From Pseudomonas sp. UBA4617 (lineage in GTDB: Bacteria > Pseudomonadota > Gammaproteobacteria > Pseudomonadales > Pseudomonadaceae): a stretch of DNA of 64,000 nucleotides. How positions within the stretch are numbered: the first letter of the stretch is position 1; each line of letters begins with the position of its first letter. Positions 45,510-53,764 of the stretch are shown here, one piece after another. Location: NCBI RefSeq assembly GCF_002386445.1, contig NZ_DGIR01000056.1:1-64000 (forward strand). The letters run 5' to 3'. The notes beneath the pieces were generated by a model. It saw only the letters and a list, made by a program, of their open reading frames with translations, had not been told where the DNA came from and did no database searches. The translations under genes were made by a program, and so were the position numbers.

Positions 45510-46676
45510 TCATTTTGCAGCGCTCAGAACGACGCTTGCGTCGTCAGCCAACGCTGGCGACGTGGCCACTTCCGGGTGCGGACCTCTGGCGATAGCCAGC
45601 GCAAACAGCGATGCCAGCAATGTGTCATAAGCCGGGGTCAGTAAAACCACCTCGAAAAGGCTCCACAGCAGCGTAACGGCCGCCCCTATGAACACCGAGC
45701 GCCAGAATGTCGAGCTGCTTGCCAATTGCGAAAACAGCCGCATGACGCAGTAAAGGTAAAACAAGTACACTGCAGTACCGCCTACCCCCAGCAACAGAAG
45801 CATGTTCAACACCGAATTATGCGGATCCCATGCCAAACCGTTGAAAATATAGAAGTATTCAGAGCGTGGTGTGCCGATCAGTGGATGATCGACAATGTGG
45901 TATACCGCTGCATGCCATAGGCCCACGCGAATGGACAGAGACTCCGGCAGCCCACCTTTCATGAAAAAAGCAGTAAGGAACACCATCAGGCTGCAGATAA
46001 TGAACGCGAAGGCAAAAAAGCGCGGATAACGGGAAAGCAGGGTTGTTCTGGTGTCGAGCAACCAGATGGCCACCGCGATGACCAACATCGCGTACCCGGT
46101 ACGCGAAAATGTGAACATGAACGCCCCAACCAGTGCAATGGCACAGAGGTACTGCCTGGCATACAAGGCCACCAGAATGCCAAGCAGCAGGAACACGGCC
46201 AGATAATTGGAGCTGCCCAGAGGCGTCGCAACCAGGTTTTTCAAGGTGTAGAAATCGAGTTGCTCACGGTAACCGAGCCCGATATGTGACAGCATGATGA
46301 ACGCAATCAATACACAGCCGAAGAGCATGCAGTTCTGCACTAGTAACTCGCCGACGCTACACCTGCTTACCACCATGATGGCTACCGCAGAGTAAAAAAA
46401 ACAAAAGTAGACGGAGATATCATTCTTGATAGGCGGATACCCGCCGAAAAATTGAAATACCACCGGTAGGCAAGCCAGCGCAGGCAATACCGCCTGCCAC
46501 CTGAGCGACCTGATCGGCCTGATCTTCAGGCGCAACGCCAGGAGCGGCAGGATATACATCGCAAGCGGTAGTGTGACCCTTGCATAGACATTTCCATAAA
46601 ATATCGCCATGAAAAATAACGCCAGCAGCACGTGCTCCTGGGTAGCTCTTTTATACCAACGCTCAAGCACCGACAT
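45510..46676 (-). CDS. O-antigen ligase/Wzy-type membrane protein
   Basis: This 388-residue protein has about ten to eleven helices and the Wzy_C/ligase pattern: a periplasmic loop with SIRVGLWHAAVYHIVDHPL, an Arg, and then DPHNSVLNMLLLLGVGG, containing the conserved His-Asn. Such proteins either polymerise O-units or ligate them to lipid A-core. Given two other polymerase candidates on the opposite strand, ligase (WaaL-like) or a second polymerase are both possible. The start at 46676 (MSVLERW) has an agg site six bases upstream; an ATG at 46694 lacks one. Confidence 0.8.
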   Translation of the reverse strand: MSVLERWYKRATQEHVLLALFFMAIFYGNVYARVTLPLAMYILPLLALRLKIRPIRSLRWQAVLPALACLPVVFQFFGGYPPIKNDISVYFCFFYSAVAIMVVSRCSVGELLVQNCMLFGCVLIAFIMLSHIGLGYREQLDFYTLKNLVATPLGSSNYLAVFLLLGILVALYARQYLCAIALVGAFMFTFSRTGYAMLVIAVAIWLLDTRTTLLSRYPRFFAFAFIICSLMVFLTAFFMKGGLPESLSIRVGLWHAAVYHIVDHPLIGTPRSEYFYIFNGLAWDPHNSVLNMLLLLGVGGTAVYLFYLYCVMRLFSQLASSSTFWRSVFIGAAVTLLWSLFEVVLLTPAYDTLLASLFALAIARGPHPEVATSPALADDASVVLSAAK

Positions 46677-46784
46677 TTCAAACCTGACCGCCATGAACCA
46701 TTAATTGGACAGCTGCGCCCCTTTATCCGGCGTTGCCGAAGATCACACTGCGGCGATGGCCGTCAGCGGAGCCGTCGGGCGCGC

Positions 46785-47915
46785 CTACTCCACCATCGAC
46801 CCCGTACGCAACAGCCGGGCAAAACGCTGCAACATCACCTGCACCATGGCTGACCAGGTGTAATGTTCGGTAATGTAAGCCTTGAGTCGCCCGCCTTTTG
46901 CCCTGAGCTCGGCAGGGTCAGCCAACATACGCTCAAGACCCGAAGCGATGCCCGCTGCACTGGCTGGAACCACCAGCCCTCCTTGCACCTGCTCGACCTG
47001 ATTGAAACCACAGGTGTCGGTGAGCAAAACCGGTAACCCGACAATCCCGGCTTCCAGTGCGACCAGCGACATGGCCTCCGAACGCGAAGGGATGACCAGC
47101 ATCATTGCCTGACGGTACACCTGGGTACGCTGTGCTTCATCAAGAAAGCCGATGAAGTGAATGCGTCCAGCCAGCCCCGAGGCATCCACTTGAGCCTGCA
47201 GGTCCTGCTGCATGCCAAAGTCCGGCCCAGCCATCACCAAGGGGTATCGTTGCGCCGCAGGCGTGTCGAGATAGGCCTGGATCAGGAAGTCAGGCCCTTT
47301 GACTGGTGCCAGCCGCCCCATGAACAGGATAAAGGGCTCGCTCGGCAGTTGTACAACCTCTGTCCGTCGCGCCGGAGCTGGGTCAGCCACGGCGTTGCCG
47401 ATAACCGGAATGGAAGCTGCCGGCACGCCTGCCACCTGCGCAATCAGCCCTTGTTCCAGGTCGGTAATGGCGATAAAACCTGCGGCCCCCTTGATCAACC
47501 AGCGGCCCAGCAGCAGGTGAAACACCTTCATGATCGGACGCGGCGAACCCACTGACGCGAATTCGCCTGCCGGACACAGGATATAAGGGCGCCGACCCAG
47601 CAACGCCAGCAGGCCCATGGCGATACTCAACAGGTTCCAGTAGCCCATGATGTGCAGTACATCCGCCCTGCGTACAGCGCGCCAAGCTCGCCAAGGGTTG
47701 AGCAACGGGATCGGGAAGCGCGAACCGATTCTCCCCGTGACGTAGCTTTTTACCCCCTGCTCATCAAACTCCCGTTGCCATGAATTGCCGGTCATGGCTA
47801 CGGCTTCGCAGGTGCTACCGGCTTTGGCCAGGTGCAGCGCCAGGTGCCGGGTGCGCTCGGCTGTACCACCGCCAAGCTTGGCATCCAGCGAAATATTCAC
47901 CAACAATACCCTCAT
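46785..47915 (-). CDS. Glycosyltransferase family 4
   Basis: This 376-residue GT-B transferase has the acceptor-side loop LGGGTAERTRHLALHLA, then LHIMGYWN, and the donor-side FMGRLAPVKGPDFLIQA. PSRSEAMSLVALEAGIVGLPVL is the family 4 E-x7-E region. It probably adds an O-unit sugar. The ATG at 47915 (MRVLLVNISLD) overlaps the preceding SDR stop by four bases; an upstream in-frame start at 47987 would lie inside that gene and is rejected. The ligase-like gene follows after about 108 bases. Confidence 0.92.
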   Translation of the reverse strand: MRVLLVNISLDAKLGGGTAERTRHLALHLAKAGSTCEAVAMTGNSWQREFDEQGVKSYVTGRIGSRFPIPLLNPWRAWRAVRRADVLHIMGYWNLLSIAMGLLALLGRRPYILCPAGEFASVGSPRPIMKVFHLLLGRWLIKGAAGFIAITDLEQGLIAQVAGVPAASIPVIGNAVADPAPARRTEVVQLPSEPFILFMGRLAPVKGPDFLIQAYLDTPAAQRYPLVMAGPDFGMQQDLQAQVDASGLAGRIHFIGFLDEAQRTQVYRQAMMLVIPSRSEAMSLVALEAGIVGLPVLLTDTCGFNQVEQVQGGLVVPASAAGIASGLERMLADPAELRAKGGRLKAYITEHYTWSAMVQVMLQRFARLLRTGSMVE

Positions 47916-48838
47916 GCCGATGCCCTCAGCAGGGCAATGTAGCGCTGCAATTGTTGCTTGAAGTCTGCCGTGGGCGGCTGCTGCCACTCGGCAAGCCGCT
48001 GCTCGCTGAAGCGACGCATGGGGTTGGCATTGCTGATACGGCGCATACGCAACAGCAAGCCGAGCAATGCCGGCGGCAGATGCGGCAAGTAGCTGATCGA
48101 GGGCCGGCCAAACGCCTGCATCAAGGCATCCTGCAGGTGACCAAAGTTGTTTTCCGGCGCCGCATCATCCGTTACTAGCACCACTTCCCCTTGGCTTACC
48201 TGTGGCACGTAGGCTACGAATGCCAAGGTTTGTGCGACCTTTTCCACACTGACCAGATGCATGCGGCGCGGGCCATAAAGGATCCGCCGCAACGCCAGCT
48301 TCCAGACGGGCGCGACGGACACCTCACGAACAAACGACACGATGTTCAGCCCACCATCACCAAACACCGCGCCCAGACGCAACACCAGCACTTCGAAGCT
48401 GTCAGCCGGCACCATGCGCGCCAACGCTTCAGCAGCGGCGTGCTCACGTTCATAAGGCGTCCTGGGTTCGAGCTGCGTGTCGGCGTCGACCACGGCGTCC
48501 GGCGCAGCACCGAATACATCGATACTCGATACGTGCACATAGCGCTTGATGCGTGCTTCGTTGCAAGCGGCGAGCACATTGGCGATAGCCGGCTCGAACC
48601 AGCCACTGCCATCGGGCCGCAACAGGTTGATCACTGTGCAGCCGGGCACCAGTATGGCTGCGAGGCTCGTGGATTCATTCACGTCAAAGCGGGCCACTTG
48701 CACCGTGGCATTGGTCAACCATTCGGGTTCGGTACGGTGGACCGCATAGATGACTTCCGTGTCTTTCAACGCGTCGCATACAGTCAGGAAATGTCGGCCA
48801 ACAAAGCCGCTTCCCCCAATTACCACCAGCGTGTTCAT
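47912..48838 (-). CDS. NAD-dependent epimerase/dehydratase-family SDR
   Basis: This 308-residue SDR has the nucleotide-binding loop VIGGSGFVGRHFL, NLLRPDGSG, HVSSIDVFG and a YEREHAAAEAL stretch in the position of the catalytic Tyr-x3-Lys, where the usual Lys is replaced by His. The domain order is that of sugar-nucleotide epimerases. The missing Lys makes normal epimerase or reductase chemistry doubtful. It is coupled to the GT4 gene by a four-base overlap and lies 217 bases after the FucNAc genes. Confidence 0.8.
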   Translation of the reverse strand: MNTLVVIGGSGFVGRHFLTVCDALKDTEVIYAVHRTEPEWLTNATVQVARFDVNESTSLAAILVPGCTVINLLRPDGSGWFEPAIANVLAACNEARIKRYVHVSSIDVFGAAPDAVVDADTQLEPRTPYEREHAAAEALARMVPADSFEVLVLRLGAVFGDGGLNIVSFVREVSVAPVWKLALRRILYGPRRMHLVSVEKVAQTLAFVAYVPQVSQGEVVLVTDDAAPENNFGHLQDALMQAFGRPSISYLPHLPPALLGLLLRMRRISNANPMRRFSEQRLAEWQQPPTADFKQQLQRYIALLRASA

Positions 48839-49055
48839 AGGCCGTTCGCTTCTCCATCAGCCAAGGCGGGGTACAGTGTGGGCCTGATACCTGTCAGCAG
48901 ACCAGAAGGGCCACTTCGCCGCCCAGTGTCGGCAAGCCCGACAGAGAGCTCGCCATCGACAATTTCTGCTCATTACTTGTGGCACCGGCTTGCCGGGCAA
49001 TGGGCTGCAGAGCAGCACCGATCAGCGCGGGGTGACGGGATCAGCCTCGGGTCGC

Positions 49056-50180
49056 TTACTTGGACCACACCGTACGATTGATGTAATCGGTGTAGCTGTA
49101 CACGATCCGTACCACCTGCTTGGAAACCGGCCCGCCCAGGTAATCCTGCACCACCGGGATCACCCGCTGGTTGCGGTCATGTTGGCTGATCACCACGCGC
49201 ACCGCGTCCAGCACACGGCCCGGTGTCAGGCCGCACATGATCAGGGTGCCTTCATCCATCCCCTCCGGTCGCTCATGGGCGTTGCGGATGGTGACCGCCG
49301 GCAGGTTCAGCAAAGAAGCCTCTTCGGTGATGGTACCGCTGTCGGAAAGCACGCAGAGCGCCCCCATCTGCAGCCGGATGTAATCCAGCAAGCCGTAGGG
49401 TTTGACAAAGCGGATCAGTGGGTGGTCCAGGCTTTCGCCCAGGTCCTCGAGGCGCTTGCGGGTACGTGGGTGGGTGGAAAAGATGATCGGATGGCCATAG
49501 CTGTCGGCCAGGGCGCGCAGCGAGGCCAGCAGGTCACGCAGGTTCTGCGGGGTATCGACGTTCTCTTCGCGATGCGTGCTGACGATGAAGTACTTGCCCT
49601 CTTCCAGCCCCTCGCGTTCGAGCACCGTGGAAGCGTCGATCCGAGGCCGATAGTAGTCCAGCACTTCCTGCATGTGCGAACCAGTCTTGATGATGGTTTC
49701 CGGACGAATGCCTTCATCCAGCAAATAGCGCCGGGCATGCTCGGTCAGCACCATATTGATGTCGCTGAGGTGATCGAGCACCTTGCGGTTCAACTCTTCC
49801 GGCACGCGTTGATCGAAGCAGCGGTTACCTGCCTCCATATGGAACACAGGGATCTTTCGGCGCTTGGCAGCGATCACCGCCAGGCAGGTGTTGGTGTCGC
49901 CGTACAGCAGCAAAGCGTCGGGTTTTTCCAGCTCGAAGATTTCATCGGACTTGGCGATGACTTCGGCGATGGTCCCGGCAGCCGTGGCTCCCACTGCCCC
50001 CAGAAAATGGTCCGGTTTGCGAATACCCAGGTCATCAAAGAATACCTGGTTGAGCTCGTAATCGTAGTTCTGGCCGGAATGCACCAGCACATGGTTGGCC
50101 TGCTCGTCGAGCTCGGCGATGACGCGGCTCATCTTGATCAGTTCAGGCCGGGTACCGACCAAGGTCATGACCTTAAGCAT
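49056..50180 (-). CDS. wbjD: UDP-N-acetyl-L-fucosamine pathway 2-epimerase (WbjD/FnlC)
   Basis: This 374-residue non-hydrolysing UDP-sugar 2-epimerase acts last in UDP-L-FucNAc synthesis. It shows VGTRPELIKMSRVIAELD, YGDTNTCLAVIAAKR, HMEAGNRCFDQRVPEE, STHREENVD and LSDSGTITEEA. The HMEAGNRCFD form, in place of HVEAGLRT in wecB-type enzymes, marks the FnlC/WbjD branch. It therefore differs from the wecB gene at 13028. The start overlaps the end of the wbjB gene by eight bases. Confidence 0.92.
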   Translation of the reverse strand: MLKVMTLVGTRPELIKMSRVIAELDEQANHVLVHSGQNYDYELNQVFFDDLGIRKPDHFLGAVGATAAGTIAEVIAKSDEIFELEKPDALLLYGDTNTCLAVIAAKRRKIPVFHMEAGNRCFDQRVPEELNRKVLDHLSDINMVLTEHARRYLLDEGIRPETIIKTGSHMQEVLDYYRPRIDASTVLEREGLEEGKYFIVSTHREENVDTPQNLRDLLASLRALADSYGHPIIFSTHPRTRKRLEDLGESLDHPLIRFVKPYGLLDYIRLQMGALCVLSDSGTITEEASLLNLPAVTIRNAHERPEGMDEGTLIMCGLTPGRVLDAVRVVISQHDRNQRVIPVVQDYLGGPVSKQVVRIVYSYTDYINRTVWSK

Positions 50181-51183
50181 TGAGTTGTTCCTGGATATAG
50201 TCGAGTTTCAGCAACAGAGCCTTGATGCCATCGATGTCGAGCCGCTCGGTGTTGTGTGAGGTGTAGTCGTCCAGCTCGGAGATATGCTGCTCACCTTCGA
50301 CAAAGTACTTCTTGTAATTCAGGTCACGGTTATCGGCCGGAATACGGTAGTAACGGCCCATGTCGTCGGCCTTGGCCATTTCCTCACGAGATATGAGCGA
50401 CTCGTAGAGTTTCTCACCATGCCGGGTACCGATTACCTTGATCGGGTTTTCCCGCTTGAACAGCTGGCGCAGCGCTTCGGCCAGCTCCTGCACAGTGGAC
50501 GCTGGCGCTTTCTGCACGAAGATATCACCTTGCTGGGCGTTCTCGAAAGCGTGCAGCACCAGATCCACCGAGTCCTCCAGCGACATCAGGAAGCGAGTCA
50601 TGTTCGGGTCGGTCACGGTCAGTTCATTGCCGGCCTTGAGCTGATCGACAAACAGCGGAATAACCGACCCTCGTGAGGCCATTACATTGCCGTAACGGGT
50701 GGCGCAAATCACCGGGCCGTTCTGCGGAATCATCCGCGATTTGGCAACCATCAGTTTTTCTGCCATGGCTTTGGAAATGCCCATCGCGTTGATTGGGTAT
50801 ACCGCCTTGTCGGTACTCAACACCACCACGCGCTTCACCCCGTTGGCGATGGCCGCGTTCAACACGTTTTCGGTACCGATGACATTGGTCTTCACGGCTT
50901 CCATCGGGTAGAACTCACAGGACGGCACCTGCTTCAACGCAGCAGCATGGAAGATGTAGTCGACCCCGACCATGGCCTCTGACACGCTTTGATAGTCACG
51001 TACATCGCCGATATAAAACTTCACCTTGTCGTTGGACAAGGCAATACGCATATCTTCCTGCTTTTTCTCGTCGCGGCTGAAAACACGTATTTCCTTGACG
51101 TTGGTGTTGAGAAAACGCTTGAGGACAGTATTACCGAAAGAGCCGGTACCACCAGTAATCATCAGGATCTTGTTATCGAACAC
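50173..51183 (-). CDS. wbjB: UDP-GlcNAc 4,6-dehydratase/5-epimerase (WbjB/FnlA)
   Basis: First enzyme of UDP-L-FucNAc synthesis. It dehydrates UDP-GlcNAc and epimerises C5 and then C3. The 336-residue soluble SDR has ITGGTGSFGNTVLKRFL, FHAAALKQVPSCEFYP and STDKAVYPINAMGISKAMAE, where Met precedes the catalytic Lys as in the WbpM relatives. Unlike the WbpM-type gene at 35576 it has no membrane helices. It lies 21 bases after wbjC and overlaps wbjD. Confidence 0.93.
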   Translation of the reverse strand: MFDNKILMITGGTGSFGNTVLKRFLNTNVKEIRVFSRDEKKQEDMRIALSNDKVKFYIGDVRDYQSVSEAMVGVDYIFHAAALKQVPSCEFYPMEAVKTNVIGTENVLNAAIANGVKRVVVLSTDKAVYPINAMGISKAMAEKLMVAKSRMIPQNGPVICATRYGNVMASRGSVIPLFVDQLKAGNELTVTDPNMTRFLMSLEDSVDLVLHAFENAQQGDIFVQKAPASTVQELAEALRQLFKRENPIKVIGTRHGEKLYESLISREEMAKADDMGRYYRIPADNRDLNYKKYFVEGEQHISELDDYTSHNTERLDIDGIKALLLKLDYIQEQLNA

Positions 51184-51204
51184 GGGTACGCTCCTTGTTG
51201 TTCG

Positions 51205-52065
51205 TTATTGACGCTGTGCGTGCATGAATTGTATGAGCGCCGGCCAGGAAGGTGGCTGGTAGCCCGCATCCGCGCGGAAGCGAGTAGAGTCCAGCGAACG
51301 ATCGATTACCAGTTTGTCATCCGGTACGATCTGGGTATCCTTGCCATAAACCTTCGCCACTTGCTTGAGCAGCTCATACTTGTCGATCGGCTCTGCAGAA
51401 ACGTGGTAAAGACCCTTCAGCGAAGGATTGGGAAGAACGTAGTCCAGCATCACCCGAGCCAGTTCGGCAGTCGGCAGGCCTGAAAAAATTGCCTTGGTAA
51501 AGCCTTTGACGCAGCCTTGCTGAGAGAGGAACCAGTCGACCAGCGATGCATTGCTCTGCAACTCATGGCCAATAATTGATGTGCGCAGGGTTATGGCGTG
51601 GTCCAGGTCATGCAATTCGCCAATGTATTTGGATTTGCCATACAAGTCGGTGCAGTCCGACTCGTCCTGTTCCCGATACATGCCCTTGGTACCCGAAAAC
51701 ACACAGTCAGTACTGACGTGGATCAGGCGCGCACCAGCTACCCGGCACAGCGTTGCCAGACGATGCGGAAGCATGGCGTTGATCGGCAGCGCGGTGAGCG
51801 GGTCCTTGGCATCAGCAAGTTGCTTGATCAAGCCCACGCAGTTGACCACCACATCCGGCCGGGCCTTGGCGAAGGCCGCCATCAGCGCATCGGCATCGAG
51901 CACATCTACACCACAGAGCAGATGCTCGGCCTGATCTGGCGTGAAAAACCTGCACCCGGACGATGAACGCAACGTGCCCATCACCCGGTGTTGCGAATTG
52001 GCCGAGAAATACCGGAAGACGGCGTTGCCCAGCATACCCGAGACACCCAGTACCAAAATGTTCAT
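51205..52065 (-). CDS. wbjC: UDP-L-FucNAc pathway reductase (WbjC/FnlB), RmlD-like SDR
   Basis: This 286-residue RmlD-superfamily SDR has the opening LGVSGMLGNAVFRYF, NCVGLIKQL, HVSTDCVFSG and the catalytic YGKSK. In the O11 pathway of P. aeruginosa, WbjC reduces the 4-keto intermediate made by WbjB before WbjD acts. Adjacency to wbjB and wbjD supports that role over rhamnose synthesis, for which rmlD is already present. It overlaps the glycosyltransferase gene upstream by four bases. Confidence 0.92.
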   Translation of the reverse strand: MNILVLGVSGMLGNAVFRYFSANSQHRVMGTLRSSSGCRFFTPDQAEHLLCGVDVLDADALMAAFAKARPDVVVNCVGLIKQLADAKDPLTALPINAMLPHRLATLCRVAGARLIHVSTDCVFSGTKGMYREQDESDCTDLYGKSKYIGELHDLDHAITLRTSIIGHELQSNASLVDWFLSQQGCVKGFTKAIFSGLPTAELARVMLDYVLPNPSLKGLYHVSAEPIDKYELLKQVAKVYGKDTQIVPDDKLVIDRSLDSTRFRADAGYQPPSWPALIQFMHAQRQ

Positions 52066-53321
52066 TGCGTCGCCTTGTCCTGTTCAATCCGTTGTTCAAA
52101 CATACGCACCAGCGCCTTGCATTGGGCCTTGAGTTCGAAATGTTTCAAGAAGTAGTCCCTGGCCCTGGCGCCCATCTGCTCTCGCTGAGCTTGCGGCATG
52201 GCCAGCATCGACTTGATGCACGCCGCGAGCCCGGTCGGATCATCGGCAGGGCAGGTAATACCGGCACCGGCTTCGTTGATGACGCGGGCACCTTCGCCAT
52301 CCAGGCTGCCAATTATCGGTCTGCCCGCTGCCAGGTAAGCCTGCACCTTGCTTGGGATGGTAAAGCTGAAAATCTCGTCTCGCTTGAGTGTAACCAGTAA
52401 TACGGCACTAAGTTCGAACAGTTCGGCCATCGCCGAGCGTGGATAAGCACCGGCAATGATCAAGTTGTCCAGGCCCCACTTACGCTTCTCCTCTGCCAGC
52501 CATTCAGCCTTGCTGCCGGTACCGACCATCACGATACGGGACTGTGAATGTTCGGCTTGCAGCAATCGCGCCGCCCCGACAACAGTGGCCAGCCCTTGCG
52601 CGCTGCCCAGGTTGCCGGCGAACACGACGCAGAAGTGATCACGCAACAAAGTGGTCAATGACTCAGGCAACCTGCCGATCTCGCCGGAATCATCCTGCTG
52701 CAGATAAGAGTTGGGGTAGTAGCTTATTTTGTCTGCCCGCGCGTAGCGCTTGACCGGGTCGATGAATGCTCGTGACTGCACCAGCAGCACATCCACGGCC
52801 CAGTACAGACCGCGTACCAGCAAGCCCACGATCGTTAACAGGTACTTGTTACGTACGAAACCGGTGGCAGCCAGGCTCTCCGGCCACAGGTCCTGCACCC
52901 AGAGGAAGACGGGGGCAGGATGGGCACGCTTCATGGCCAATGCCGGAATTACAGAAATGATGGGCGACGGTGCGAACACGAAGTACACATCGAATTTTCC
53001 GCGTCTGGCATGACGAGTGAAATGCCTGACGCCATTGGCGACAAATGAAAAATAATTAAGAATTAGATTTTTTGCTCCGCCTTTTTTACGCGGACGCAAA
53101 GGCGCCCGATGAACAACCACGTTCTCGGCAAAACGATCTTCAACTGCACCGTGAGCGGTATATCCGGGAAAAACCTCACCCGCAGGGTAGTTAGGCTTAC
53201 CGGTAAAAACTTCAACATGCACACCCATCGCGCTCAGTTCCTGAACAATATCATTGATAATGAAGTTCTCAGGAAAAAAATACTGGCTGACCACAGCAAT
53301 TTTCAAAGGTACTTGCGTCAC
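52062..53321 (-). CDS. WbuB-type glycosyltransferase (L-FucNAc transferase candidate)
   Basis: This 419-residue GT4 transferase has an N-terminal acceptor domain (VVSQYFFPENFIINDIVQEL, GKPNYPAGEVFPGY) and a C-terminal donor domain (FAGNLGSAQGLATVVGAA, MVGTGSKAEWL, PSKVQAYLAAGRPIIGSLDG). This form matches the WbuB family, which adds L-FucNAc and is usually encoded with fnlABC. Here it is the first gene of the minus-strand operon. The GTG at 53321 has an agaaggat site. Donor specificity is inferred from the neighbours. Confidence 0.88.
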   Translation of the reverse strand: MTQVPLKIAVVSQYFFPENFIINDIVQELSAMGVHVEVFTGKPNYPAGEVFPGYTAHGAVEDRFAENVVVHRAPLRPRKKGGAKNLILNYFSFVANGVRHFTRHARRGKFDVYFVFAPSPIISVIPALAMKRAHPAPVFLWVQDLWPESLAATGFVRNKYLLTIVGLLVRGLYWAVDVLLVQSRAFIDPVKRYARADKISYYPNSYLQQDDSGEIGRLPESLTTLLRDHFCVVFAGNLGSAQGLATVVGAARLLQAEHSQSRIVMVGTGSKAEWLAEEKRKWGLDNLIIAGAYPRSAMAELFELSAVLLVTLKRDEIFSFTIPSKVQAYLAAGRPIIGSLDGEGARVINEAGAGITCPADDPTGLAACIKSMLAMPQAQREQMGARARDYFLKHFELKAQCKALVRMFEQRIEQDKATQ

Positions 53322-53764
53322 ACTGACTTATCCTTCTGCGTGTGGCGATTTCGGTGCTGCATGAAATGCCTGAACCCTCGCGGCGGCCCCGCTTGATGGC
53401 GAGACTGAATCTGGGCGGCTGTTTTGCCGCCATTCCAGGAAACACGGAAAACCAGGAGACAAGCCTCCCACCACCATCCCCGGGATCAATTCCGATGTTG
53501 GCGCATGTTATTGCAGTTATCGGGTGACCGCCATCCTTTGGCCATCATAAAAGTATGTAGCTTGCTATGTTTTGTCGTATCCGCTGTGACGCGGTCATCA
53601 AACTACTATCCTGCGCGACTCGCATCAAGCCCCGGCCAGGCATCCTTGGTAAGTCAGTGCCTTCATCGGGCAAGTTCCTCGACCGCTCGAAAAAAAGTTG
53701 CCACCCATCGGATGGATCGGCATGCGCGGCTGCTGCGCCTGTTACGCGCATTACAGCATCTGCA
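53322..53764. promoter_or_regulatory. 443-base spacer between housekeeping block and O-antigen operon
   Basis: No gene was seen. It should carry the promoter of the WbuB-type operon and the 3' signals of the beta-CASP gene. A hairpin (ggcggc/gccgcc) is near 53418. In P. aeruginosa the wzz chain-length regulator sits on this side of the locus; none is present here. Confidence 0.5.
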
